This document shows, piece by piece, positions 45,138-53,791 of a DNA stretch of 63,686 bases (position 1 is the stretch's first letter; every line of letters starts with the position of its first letter). The DNA is taken from positions 1-63,686 of the forward strand of contig JAAYDR010000061.1 of the NCBI GenBank assembly GCA_012729115.1, written 5' to 3'. The translations under genes and the position numbers were made by a program. The notes beneath the pieces were generated by a model. It was not told the DNA's origin and ran no database searches. It saw only the letters and a program-made list of their open reading frames with translations. Source of the stretch: Clostridiales bacterium. Its GTDB lineage: Bacteria > Bacillota > Clostridia > Christensenellales > Aristaeellaceae.

Positions 45138-46265
45138 ATGGGACATCGGTACAAACTGGCAATCATCGGAAATGGAATGATTTGCAACGCCGCTCATCTC
45201 CCGGCGCTGGCGCCGTTGCGCAAGGCAGGCAAAGTGGAGGTGGCAGCGGTTGCGGATATTAGACCCCAGGCGGCACATGAAACTGCAAAACGCTATGATA
45301 TCCCCGCCTGGTACACGGATCCTCAGAAGATGCTGGACGAGGTAAAGCCAGATTGGGTCAGCATCTGTACGCCCAATTGCCATCACGACTGGATGATTCA
45401 AGCCCTTCGTGCGGGAGCAAATGTGATGTGTGAAAAGCCGCTTGCTTTGACCTGTGTACAGGCCAAGGAGGCATTCCGTGTGGCAAAGGAGGAGGGCAAA
45501 CTACTCTTTCCCTGCCAAAGCCGTCGTTGGAGCCCAGACATGAACTTTGCCAGCGACGTGGTTGCCAAGGGTTTACTGGGTAAGCCCTACTTTGCTGATT
45601 TGAGTTTTATTCGCCGCTATGGCATTCCAACCTGGGGTATGTTTCATATGAAGGAGGAAAACGGCGGAGGCCCCTTCTGCGACTTGGGAGTGCATTTTTT
45701 GGATGCCTTGCTTTGGATGACGGGCAATCCCCGGGTAGAGGCTGTCAGCGGCAGCGCTTTTGATACCTTGGCGCAAAAGGGCGAAGACGTGCTCCTATCC
45801 ATCAAGGAAAGCGGCGCTTATATCGGCACCTTTACCCCCCGGCCCTACAAGCATGAGGAGTTTAACGTGGAGGACAGCGCCGTAGGCACCATTCGCCTCG
45901 CGGGGAATTTCACTGTGAATTTCAAGTTTACTTGGGCACTCAATCAACCCACAGCCAAGCACATCATCATCTGCGGCGACCAGGGTGGACTGGATGTGGA
46001 GGAGATGATGCTCTACCACAATGTTGGAGGATACCAGGGCGAGACAAAGCTCAAGTATTTTGACAACCGTCCCTATGCAGGCGTGGCTTTTGATGCCCAT
46101 TACTATATGTACGATCATGTGTACAATGTGCTGGAAGGCCGGGAGGAGCCTCGGGTCAAGCCCGAAGAAACCCTGAATGTGGTTGCCGCCATTGAAGCCT
46201 TTTACCGCTCTGCCGCGGAAAACCGGGAAGTCCGAACCACTGAGTTGGAGGGATATCAGGTATGA
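45138..46265 (+). CDS. Gfo/Idh/MocA family oxidoreductase (first of two)
   Basis: NAD(P)-dependent dehydrogenase of sugar or cyclitol substrates. The product has 375 residues from ATG 45138, which follows GGGAGG; the frame upstream to 45078 lies in the promoter. N-terminal AIIGNGMICNAAHLP, the CEKPLALT signature and GGGPFCDLGVHFLD (Asp/His positions) are visible. It overlaps the next family member by ATGA. Two different members in tandem suggest successive redox steps, for example oxidation to a keto sugar and its reduction at another centre. Confidence 0.88.
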   Translation: MGHRYKLAIIGNGMICNAAHLPALAPLRKAGKVEVAAVADIRPQAAHETAKRYDIPAWYTDPQKMLDEVKPDWVSICTPNCHHDWMIQALRAGANVMCEKPLALTCVQAKEAFRVAKEEGKLLFPCQSRRWSPDMNFASDVVAKGLLGKPYFADLSFIRRYGIPTWGMFHMKEENGGGPFCDLGVHFLDALLWMTGNPRVEAVSGSAFDTLAQKGEDVLLSIKESGAYIGTFTPRPYKHEEFNVEDSAVGTIRLAGNFTVNFKFTWALNQPTAKHIIICGDQGGLDVEEMMLYHNVGGYQGETKLKYFDNRPYAGVAFDAHYYMYDHVYNVLEGREEPRVKPEETLNVVAAIEAFYRSAAENREVRTTELEGYQV

Positions 46266-47374
46266 ATACTTATAAGGTCTGCATCGTCGGCTTTGCTCAT
46301 GTCCATATCAATGACGTGGCCACACACTTTGCCCATCATCCCCAGATCGATCTTTGCGGCTGCGCCGATATCTCGCCTCTTTATCCGGAGTTGAAACGAG
46401 GCGCACCTTATACCCGGGAGTGGAACATCCGCTATGTGAGCGACCAGTTCGGCGTACAGATTTACCAGGATTGGCGAGGAATGCTGGAGGCATTGCATCC
46501 GGACCTGTGCGTGGTCAACAGCGAAAACAGCTTTCATGCAGAAATCACCGAGTTCTGTGCCCAGCGTGGCATTGGCGTATGCATCGAGAAGCCAATGGCA
46601 GTCACACTTGGGGACGGTCTACGGATGGCACGTGCCGCCCAGACACATGGAACGTTATTGATGGTCAACTGGCCAGTAACATGGAATCCCGGCATGCATA
46701 TGATTAAAAAGCTCATTGACCGGGGAGTCATCGGCGATGTGATTCAGATCAAAACCCGCATGGGTCATACCGGACCTCTGGGTCGCGGTGCAAAGCATAA
46801 GATCGAGCAGGTTGCCGAACCCATGACTGGGGCTGAAAAAGGGAGCACATGGTGGCATCGTCATAATGCGGGTGGCGGCGCCATGGCCGATTACTGCTGC
46901 TATGGCAGTGTTCTAAGCTATTGGTATGCCGGGGAGTGCGCTGCCGCCGCCATGGGCATGCGAATTAACAGCATGACAATGCTGGGTGACGCGGAGGACA
47001 ATAGCGCAATGCTTGTAAGATTCCCCCAATGCTATGCAGTATTGGAGGGTACCTGGACTACCTTGGACCATACATTTAAGAGCCCCATCGTCTATGGGAC
47101 CAAGGGAGCCTTGGTGGGGGATTACAAGACGGGCAAGGTGCTCTGGTATCACGAGGATAATACCGTGGAAGAGATCGTTAATGATCCATTACCTCCGGAA
47201 CTCAAGGATGTGGCATGCGGCTATGTTCATCATAGAGAAACCGGGGAGCCGCTTCACTACACAGCCCAGGTGGAGTTCAACCTGAACGCTTTGGCCATTC
47301 TGGACGCCGGCCTCCGTTCCGCGGACAGTGGCAAGATGGAATTGGTTAACAACCCTCACTGGCAGATTGGCTGA
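46262..47374 (+). CDS. Gfo/Idh/MocA family oxidoreductase (second of two)
   Basis: The product has 370 residues. N-terminal CIVGFAHVHINDVATHF is a variant of the Rossmann motif with a His-rich start, the signature is IEKPMAVT, and GGGAMADYCCYG takes the place of the usual GG-DLG-H segment, so the typical Asp-Leu-Gly-x-His pattern is altered. A non-standard substrate or role is possible. Start and previous stop overlap by ATGA. A GC-rich hairpin follows before the cupin gene. Confidence 0.82.
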   Translation: MNTYKVCIVGFAHVHINDVATHFAHHPQIDLCGCADISPLYPELKRGAPYTREWNIRYVSDQFGVQIYQDWRGMLEALHPDLCVVNSENSFHAEITEFCAQRGIGVCIEKPMAVTLGDGLRMARAAQTHGTLLMVNWPVTWNPGMHMIKKLIDRGVIGDVIQIKTRMGHTGPLGRGAKHKIEQVAEPMTGAEKGSTWWHRHNAGGGAMADYCCYGSVLSYWYAGECAAAAMGMRINSMTMLGDAEDNSAMLVRFPQCYAVLEGTWTTLDHTFKSPIVYGTKGALVGDYKTGKVLWYHEDNTVEEIVNDPLPPELKDVACGYVHHRETGEPLHYTAQVEFNLNALAILDAGLRSADSGKMELVNNPHWQIG

Positions 47375-47381
47375 ATCAACC

Positions 47382-47412
47382 GGCGGGGAGGATTGGGTCT
47401 GTCCTCCCTGCC
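47382..47412 (+). terminator. Intercistronic hairpin before the cupin gene
   Basis: 11-bp stem GGCGGGGAGGA / TCCTCCCTGCC with one G-U pair and no T-run. It may process or attenuate the transcript between the oxidoreductase and GRE genes. Confidence 0.4.
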
Positions 47413-47471
47413 ATGGCATACCCTAAGGGAACGGTACAGGAGAAAGGCAGTCTTTGCAAGGAAGTGTGTTC

Positions 47472-47879
47472 ATGGACGAACGATATCTGCAAATCAGGGA
47501 ACATACGGGAGAGAATTATCAGCCAGTGGTTTCCTTTGGGGAATGGCGGGTGGCCTTCCTCAATACCCATGACCGATTCCGCCGGGAAAACCTTTGTCAA
47601 TTGGAGCGCCACTTGCTCACCGATGAGACTTTTACGCTTCTTAAAGGCTGGGCGGTGCTGTACATCGGTGATGGAGACGGGACACAGGTCGGAACCATCA
47701 CTCCGGTTTTTCTGGATCCATATAAGGTCTACAATGTCCGGGCCGGGGTGTGGCATGCCATAGAGACTGGGGACGATACCAGCCTGCTGATCACCGAAAA
47801 TGAAAATACAAGCCCGGAGAATTCTCCCAAACTGTCGATTTCGCCGGAGCAGCTTCCCAGTTGGAAGCCAAAAGGGTGA
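47472..47879 (+). CDS. Small cupin-like protein
   Basis: The product has 135 residues from ATG 47472, 8 bases after AAGGAAG. The beta-strand-rich pattern (WRVAFL, RHLLTDETFTLLKGWAVLYIG, VYNVRAGVWHAIETGDDTSLLITEN) looks like a single-domain cupin, with His in RHLLTDE and VWHAIE as possible metal ligands. The exact family is not recognised; ureidoglycolate-lyase-like and sugar-isomerase-like cupins have similar layouts. It lies directly before the glycyl radical activase gene (6-base gap), so it probably handles the substrate or product of the glycyl radical enzyme. Confidence 0.6.
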   Translation: MDERYLQIREHTGENYQPVVSFGEWRVAFLNTHDRFRRENLCQLERHLLTDETFTLLKGWAVLYIGDGDGTQVGTITPVFLDPYKVYNVRAGVWHAIETGDDTSLLITENENTSPENSPKLSISPEQLPSWKPKG

Positions 47880-47885
47880 GGGAAC

Positions 47886-48701
47886 ATGAACGGAATCATC
47901 ACCGATATCCAGAAATTCAGCCTTCATGATGGCGAAGGCATCCGTACGACTGTGTTTATGAAGGGCTGCAACATGCGTTGCCTCTGGTGCCACAATCCCG
48001 AAACCATCAGGGAGAATCCTCAGCAGGCGTTTTACAAGGATAAGTGTATCCACTGTGGACATTGCGATCAATGTCCCACTGGAGCCAGAACGATCCTGGG
48101 TCAGGAGAGAAGCGTAGGCGAGGTATTTGCTGAGCTGCTCTCCGACCTGCCTTACTATCTGTCCTCCGGCGGCGGTGTGACAATATCCGGAGGTGAACCC
48201 CTGATTCAGGCTGATTATTGTGCCGAGTTACTGAAGTTGTGTAAGGACGCGGGCATAAACACAGCCATGGAATCAAACCTATCCTTACCCTTTGACAACG
48301 TCAAAAAGGTGCTGCCCTTTTTGGATACAATCTTTTACGACATTAAACTGATGGACGATCAGGTGCATCGGGAAACCACCGGTGTATCCAATAAACACGT
48401 GTTGGAAAATGCTCGAGAATTGGCTCGGATGGGGATTTCTGCTGTTGTTCGCACGCCATTGATTCCCGGGATCACCGCCACAACGGAGAATATATGCGCC
48501 ATTGCTGGATTTCTGTCAAGCTTGAGCAATGTGCATGCCTACGAACTGTTGAATTTCAACCCTTTGGGCCAGCCAAAATATGAAGCTCTGGGCTTGTGCT
48601 ACTCCTTTTCAGGACAAAAACCGTTACCCAAAGCCCAGATACATGCCTTGGCACAGGCTGCCCAGGGTTTTGGCATCAATGTGCTGTATGGACAGGAGTG
48701 A
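47886..48701 (+). CDS. Glycyl radical enzyme activating enzyme (radical SAM)
   Basis: Uses S-adenosylmethionine and a [4Fe-4S] cluster to make the glycyl radical on the next gene's product. The product has 271 residues. Radical SAM cysteines are C28, C32 and C35 (CNMRCLWC), and the SAM-binding GGGVTISGGEP follows. Between them lies only one compact Cys set (C54, C57, C60, C63), enough for one extra cluster. Pyruvate formate-lyase activase has none and most dehydratase activases have room for two. The stop is 7 bases before the GRE start. Confidence 0.93.
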   Translation: MNGIITDIQKFSLHDGEGIRTTVFMKGCNMRCLWCHNPETIRENPQQAFYKDKCIHCGHCDQCPTGARTILGQERSVGEVFAELLSDLPYYLSSGGGVTISGGEPLIQADYCAELLKLCKDAGINTAMESNLSLPFDNVKKVLPFLDTIFYDIKLMDDQVHRETTGVSNKHVLENARELARMGISAVVRTPLIPGITATTENICAIAGFLSSLSNVHAYELLNFNPLGQPKYEALGLCYSFSGQKPLPKAQIHALAQAAQGFGINVLYGQE

Positions 48702-48708
48702 GAAAAGC

Positions 48709-50892
48709 ATGGGCATCCAGGAAATGTCCCTGGAACAAAAGCGGGAGTTGTATACCCGCTGGCTTGCGTATTTGCGAGAGATGAAAATAGAGGAGACCCG
48801 CAAAAAGGTGGCTCGTTTTGGTTACACCGATGAGGATGACTACCATTTTCTCGTTCCGCCGGAGGATTATCATTGGCAGCCCAGGGGGGATACGCCCAAC
48901 GGTGACTTCCACGGTTATCGGGGTTGGTCGGGAAACTATCGGGACATGGTGGCTACCTTCCCTCCGGTGGTCGTGCCCCAAAACTCCATGGCCGGAAACT
49001 TCTTTCGAATCCTGCAAAAGTTTCGCAAGCTGCGCTGGCATGAGGAATGGGATTTATCCCCCTACCAGGAACTGATAGATCGTTACGGCATCGATCACGG
49101 ATTGGGGCAGATGCACCATTTTTGCGGCGATGTGCGCATCGCTCTGAAATTGGGCTGGGGAGGCCTGCGGGAAAAGGTGCTCCATTATGCCGCTATCAAC
49201 AATAGAACACCCCAGCAGAAAGAGCTTTACCAGGCGGAACTATTGTTCCTGGATACCTGCATCAATTGGATTGGGAGGACCATTGACGGAATCCGGGAGA
49301 AACTGCAAAACGAGGACGACCCGCTGCTGCGGGAAAATCTGGAGGGAATGCTGCAGACCAACTTGCGGGTTATGCTGGGTGTGCCTGAAACGCTGCGGGA
49401 GGCCTGCCAGTTCATCTCCTGGTACAATATCTTTGGACGCAGTTTTAATCGGGAGGGTTGTGGCGGTCAGCTGGATGAGGTACTCCGGCCTTATTACGAG
49501 CATGATATCTCCATGGGTCTCATCGATGATGAGGATGCGGTCTTCTGGATCGGCGGGCTCTTGATGAGCGATACCAAGTATTATCAGCTTGGCGGACCCG
49601 ATGTGGATGGGCGGGACATGGTCAGCCAGGTCTCTTGGCTCATTCTGGAAGCCGCCCACAGGCTGGATGTTGCCACCAACCTGACAGTACGCTTCCATGA
49701 CGGGCTCCCCAGGAAGTTTTTCCGCCGCTGTGTAGAACTCCTATTTGAGCACAAGAACGGCTGGCCCCGCTTCTCCGGCGACCAATCGTTGGTAGAGGGG
49801 TTCATGCGGCGGGGGTTTCCCAAGGAGTTGGCTCGTAGACGTATTGCTGTGGGCTGCAATTGGATGGCTATTCCAGGCATCGAGTATCCCCTCAATGACA
49901 GCATCAAGGTGAACTTTGCCAAGGTACTCGAGGTTGCGCTATGGGAGATGTTTTCATCCGGGGAGCGATCCACCCGGCGGCTGTTTGAACTGTTTTCGAT
50001 GCATTTGAAAATTGTGATGCAGGTCATTGCTGACACCACAGATATGCACTTGCGCCAGAATTACACCAACAACCCGGAACTGTTTTTGAACCTGGTGTCC
50101 GTCGGCCCCATCGAAAAGGGGAGAGATGCCTCCGATCACAGTATGGAATACTATAATATCGGCGTGGACGGAGCTGGCATCGCGGTAGCGGCCGATTCCT
50201 TCGCAGCCCTGGAGCAGCGGGTGGAGCGGGAGAAGGCCATTACCTGGGAGGAAGTTGAACAGACGCTGAAAACCGACTATGAAGGAGAAAGAGGAGCCTA
50301 TATCCAGGCTTTAATGAAATCTGCATCCAAATTTGGGCAGCGGAACTCCCTGGGTGAAGAGTGGGCTCGCAGAATCTGCGGGCAGTTTACGCAGACAGTG
50401 GTGGAGCAGAAGGCGGTGGAGGGAGAGATATTCATTCCCGGGCTGTTCTCCTGGAGTAAAACGATCCAATTCGGAAAGATTGTAGGAGCCACTCCCGATG
50501 GGCGCAAAGCGGGCATGCCTATCAACCATGGGGCCAATCCCATGCCCGGCTCTGTGCCCAATGGGGCCATGACCACCATGAGCGAGGCCATTGTGGCGGT
50601 TCAATGCGGCATGGGCAACACCAGCCCTTTCCAGATGGAGTTGGATCCCCGCATCACCCAGGCACAGGGCGGCATTGAAAAGGTGATGGCGCTGCTTCAG
50701 ACCCATTTGAGCCGTGGCGGCACGCTGATTAACGTGAACATCATGGATGCGGACAAAGTGCGGGCGGCCCATCAACATCCTGAACTGTACCCGGATCTGG
50801 TGGTGCGGGTCACAGGTTTTACAGCTTATTTCATTACCCTGTCACCGGAGTTCCGTCAATTGGTGGTGGACCGAATCGTAGATATGGGATAA
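48709..50892 (+). CDS. Glycyl radical enzyme (pyruvate formate-lyase-like, unknown substrate)
   Basis: The product has 727 residues from ATG 48709, with AGGAG 10 bases upstream; an upstream in-frame start would overlap the activase gene. The C-terminal glycyl radical site is VRVTGFTAYF with the radical at G703. The active-site loop is AVGCNWMAIPG with the thiyl cysteine C383. The dehydratase/eliminase subfamilies I know carry Cys-x-Glu here, and pyruvate formate-lyase carries Cys-Cys; this one has Cys-Asn-Trp. It is shorter than most relatives (about 760-850). The operon of sugar oxidoreductases and a cupin suggests a carbohydrate-derived substrate. Confidence 0.9.
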   Translation: MGIQEMSLEQKRELYTRWLAYLREMKIEETRKKVARFGYTDEDDYHFLVPPEDYHWQPRGDTPNGDFHGYRGWSGNYRDMVATFPPVVVPQNSMAGNFFRILQKFRKLRWHEEWDLSPYQELIDRYGIDHGLGQMHHFCGDVRIALKLGWGGLREKVLHYAAINNRTPQQKELYQAELLFLDTCINWIGRTIDGIREKLQNEDDPLLRENLEGMLQTNLRVMLGVPETLREACQFISWYNIFGRSFNREGCGGQLDEVLRPYYEHDISMGLIDDEDAVFWIGGLLMSDTKYYQLGGPDVDGRDMVSQVSWLILEAAHRLDVATNLTVRFHDGLPRKFFRRCVELLFEHKNGWPRFSGDQSLVEGFMRRGFPKELARRRIAVGCNWMAIPGIEYPLNDSIKVNFAKVLEVALWEMFSSGERSTRRLFELFSMHLKIVMQVIADTTDMHLRQNYTNNPELFLNLVSVGPIEKGRDASDHSMEYYNIGVDGAGIAVAADSFAALEQRVEREKAITWEEVEQTLKTDYEGERGAYIQALMKSASKFGQRNSLGEEWARRICGQFTQTVVEQKAVEGEIFIPGLFSWSKTIQFGKIVGATPDGRKAGMPINHGANPMPGSVPNGAMTTMSEAIVAVQCGMGNTSPFQMELDPRITQAQGGIEKVMALLQTHLSRGGTLINVNIMDADKVRAAHQHPELYPDLVVRVTGFTAYFITLSPEFRQLVVDRIVDMG

Positions 50893-50921
50893 TTCTTGAA
50901 GAATTGTATGAATTTCTTCTC

Positions 50922-50950
50922 TTGCCATTTGATGGATTGGCGTGTATAAT
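50922..50950 (+). promoter_or_regulatory. Promoter of ppdK
   Basis: TTGCCA, 17-base spacer, TATAAT: strong match. The leader to the start codon is about 85 bases. A short palindrome (50891-50905) precedes it. Confidence 0.75.
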
Positions 50951-51037
50951 CAAAAGGCTATAAGGAAGGATAGACATTGGGGATGGAGTCCACCGGTGAT
51001 TTGTCCTCGCATAACCAATGAGGAGGATGGCAGACTC

Positions 51038-53680
51038 ATGACAAAGTATGTATACCTGTTCAAAGAGGGCAACGCCGACATGCGTAACCTGTTGGGCGGC
51101 AAGGGCGCGAACCTGGCCGAAATGACCAATATCGGCCTGCCGGTACCCCAGGGCTTCACCGTAACCACGGAAGCCTGTACCCGTTATTATAAAGACGGCC
51201 AGGTGATTGCCGATGAAATCGTTGCCCAGATCTATGACGCACTGGCCAAGACGGAAGTCATCTGCGGCAAGAAGTTTGGCGATATGGACAACCCCTTCCT
51301 GGTATCCGTCCGCTCTGGCGCCCGCGCTTCCATGCCCGGAATGATGGACACCATTCTGAACCTGGGCCTTAACGATGTTGCTGTGCAGGGGCTGGCCAAG
51401 CAGACCGGCAACGAGCGCTTTGCCTATGACAGCTATCGCCGCTTCATTCAGATGTTCTCTGACGTGGTGATGGAGGTAAAGAAGAGCAACTTTGAAGCCA
51501 TCCTGGACGAGATAAAGGCTGCCAAGAAGGTAAAGTTTGACACCGATCTGACCGCTGAAGACCTCAAGGAGGTTGTTAAGCGTTTCAAGGAGTTGTACAA
51601 GAAGGAAAAGGGAGAGGACTTCCCCCAGGATCCCAAAGTGCAGCTCATGGAGTCCATCAAAGCCGTATTCCGCAGCTGGGACAACCCCAGGGCGATTTAT
51701 TACCGCCGCATGAATGATATCCCCGGTGATTGGGGCACTGCCGTCAACGTGCAGTCCATGGTGTTTGGAAACATGGGCGATGACAGCGGCACCGGCGTGG
51801 CCTTTACCCGCAATCCCTCCACGGGCGAAAACAAGCTGTATGGCGAGTACCTCATCAATGCCCAGGGCGAGGATGTTGTGGCCGGCATTCGCACCCCTCA
51901 GCCCATCTCCACCCTGGAGCAGGTGATGCCTGAGGTGTACAATCAGTTTACCCAGATCGCCAACACCCTGGAAAAGCACTACCGGGATATGCAGGACATG
52001 GAGTATACCATCGAGCATGGCAAGCTGTACATGCTGCAAACCCGTAACGGCAAGCGCACTGCCGCCGCCGCCATCAAGATCGCTGTGGACCTGGTGGACG
52101 AGGGCATGCTTACTCCCGAAGAAGCCGTGCTGAAGGTGGAGCCCAAGCAGCTTGACACCCTCTTGCACCCCAACTTTGATTCCTCTGCTCTGAAGAAGGC
52201 GACAGTCATCGCGAAGGGTCTGCCTGCCTCTCCGGGAGCTGCTGCCGGTCAGATCTATTTCACTGCCGAAGCAGCCGCCAAAGCCGGCAAGGCCGGTATT
52301 GCCTGTATCCTTGTACGGGAGGAGACCACTCCTGAAGATATCGAGGGCATGGACCTTTCCAAGGGCATCCTTACTGCCCGTGGCGGTATGACCTCCCATG
52401 CGGCGGTTGTTGCCCGTGGCATGGGTCGTGCGGCCGTGGTAGGCTGCGGCGAGCTGCACATCAACGAGCATGCCAAAACCCTCACCGTGGGCGACAAGGT
52501 TTATCATGAAGGAGAGTTCCTCTCCGTGGACGGCTCCACCGGCAATGTGTACGGCGAACTGATTCCCACCGTGGAAGCCCAGGTGTCCGGCGACTTTGCC
52601 CGCCTGATGAAGTGGGCTGACGAAGCGCGCACCTTGAAAGTCCGCACCAATGCAGATACCCCCAGGGACACCTTGCAGGCAGTGAAGTTTGGTGCAGAGG
52701 GCATCGGCCTTTGCCGCACTGAGCATATGTTCTTTGAGGCCGACCGGATTGCCGCCGTGCGCGAGATGATCCTTGCCGACACCGTGGAGCAGCGGGAGAA
52801 GGCACTGGCCAAGATCCTGCCCATGCAGCAGGGTGACTTTGAGGCCATGTACAAGGCTCTGGAAGGCCGTCCCATGACGGTCCGCTACCTGGATCCCCCG
52901 CTGCACGAGTTCCTGCCGCAGAAGAGCATGACCGCTGAAATCGCGGAGATTGCCAAGCAGCTCAACACCACCAGCGAGAAGATTATCGAGAAAATTGACG
53001 CTCTGCACGAGTTCAACCCGATGATGGGTCACCGGGGCTGCCGCCTGGCTGTCACCTATCCCGAAATCGCCGTGATGCAGACCCGCGCCGTGATGCAGGC
53101 CGCCATCAAGGTGAAGAAGGAAACCGGCATCGATGTAGTGCCTGAAATTATGATCCCCCTGGTCTGTGAGATCAAGGAGCTGGCTTTTGTCAAGAAGATC
53201 GTCGTGGATACCATTGAAAAGGTATTTGAGGAGCAAAAGACCACCCTTACCTACCACATCGGTACCATGATCGAGATTCCCCGTGCCGCTGTAACCGCTG
53301 ACGAGATCGCCCAGGAGGCCGAGTTCTTCTCCTTTGGTACCAACGACCTCACCCAGATGACCTTCGGCTTCAGCCGCGACGACGCGGGCAAGTTCCTGGA
53401 TTCTTACTACAGCAGCAAGATCTTCGAGAGTGATCCCTTTGCCCGCCTGGACCAGAACGGCGTTGGCAAGCTGGTGGAAATGGCTATCAAGCTGGGCCGT
53501 CAGACCCGCCCCGACATCAAGCTGGGCATCTGCGGTGAGCATGGCGGCGATCCCTCCACCATCGAGTTCTGCCACAATGCCGGCCTCAGCTATGTAAGCT
53601 GCTCTCCCTTCCGTGTACCCATCGCCCGTCTTGCAGCAGCCCATGCGGCCATCAAAGAGAAGAAGGCCAAGGCAAAGTAA
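51038..53680 (+). CDS. ppdK: Pyruvate, phosphate dikinase
   Basis: Interconverts phosphoenolpyruvate, AMP and diphosphate with pyruvate, ATP and phosphate; in anaerobes it often works in glycolysis. The product has 880 residues from ATG 51038, after AGGAGG; in-frame codons upstream overlap the promoter. N-terminal LLGGKGANLAEM binds ATP, the phospho-histidine motif is GGMTSHAAVVARGMG (about 450), and the C-terminal catalytic Cys lies in GICGEHGGDP (about 830) after GTNDLTQMTFGFSRDD. Monocistronic, with a strong promoter and terminator. Confidence 0.97.
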   Translation: MTKYVYLFKEGNADMRNLLGGKGANLAEMTNIGLPVPQGFTVTTEACTRYYKDGQVIADEIVAQIYDALAKTEVICGKKFGDMDNPFLVSVRSGARASMPGMMDTILNLGLNDVAVQGLAKQTGNERFAYDSYRRFIQMFSDVVMEVKKSNFEAILDEIKAAKKVKFDTDLTAEDLKEVVKRFKELYKKEKGEDFPQDPKVQLMESIKAVFRSWDNPRAIYYRRMNDIPGDWGTAVNVQSMVFGNMGDDSGTGVAFTRNPSTGENKLYGEYLINAQGEDVVAGIRTPQPISTLEQVMPEVYNQFTQIANTLEKHYRDMQDMEYTIEHGKLYMLQTRNGKRTAAAAIKIAVDLVDEGMLTPEEAVLKVEPKQLDTLLHPNFDSSALKKATVIAKGLPASPGAAAGQIYFTAEAAAKAGKAGIACILVREETTPEDIEGMDLSKGILTARGGMTSHAAVVARGMGRAAVVGCGELHINEHAKTLTVGDKVYHEGEFLSVDGSTGNVYGELIPTVEAQVSGDFARLMKWADEARTLKVRTNADTPRDTLQAVKFGAEGIGLCRTEHMFFEADRIAAVREMILADTVEQREKALAKILPMQQGDFEAMYKALEGRPMTVRYLDPPLHEFLPQKSMTAEIAEIAKQLNTTSEKIIEKIDALHEFNPMMGHRGCRLAVTYPEIAVMQTRAVMQAAIKVKKETGIDVVPEIMIPLVCEIKELAFVKKIVVDTIEKVFEEQKTTLTYHIGTMIEIPRAAVTADEIAQEAEFFSFGTNDLTQMTFGFSRDDAGKFLDSYYSSKIFESDPFARLDQNGVGKLVEMAIKLGRQTRPDIKLGICGEHGGDPSTIEFCHNAGLSYVSCSPFRVPIARLAAAHAAIKEKKAKAK

Positions 53681-53718
53681 GGGTATAACCCAAAGCTGTA
53701 AAACAACAATGGAAACAA

Positions 53719-53754
53719 CCCCCCGCGAATGGCTTGGCCGTTTGCGGGGGTTTT
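53719..53754 (+). terminator. Terminator of ppdK
   Basis: Stem with CCCCCGC / GCGGGGG, continued inward by GCGAATGGC / GCCGTTTGC (two wobble pairs), loop TTG, followed by TTTT. Confidence 0.8.
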
Positions 53755-53791
53755 AGGTATCAGAGGCACTTTGACTGCTATGGTCTTGGGT

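Noticed and set aside
50834-53644. 936-codon open frame on the minus strand opposite ppdK
   Set aside because: It is a codon-bias shadow of ppdK: no ribosome binding site, and the translation is Gly/His/Leu-rich without any family motif.
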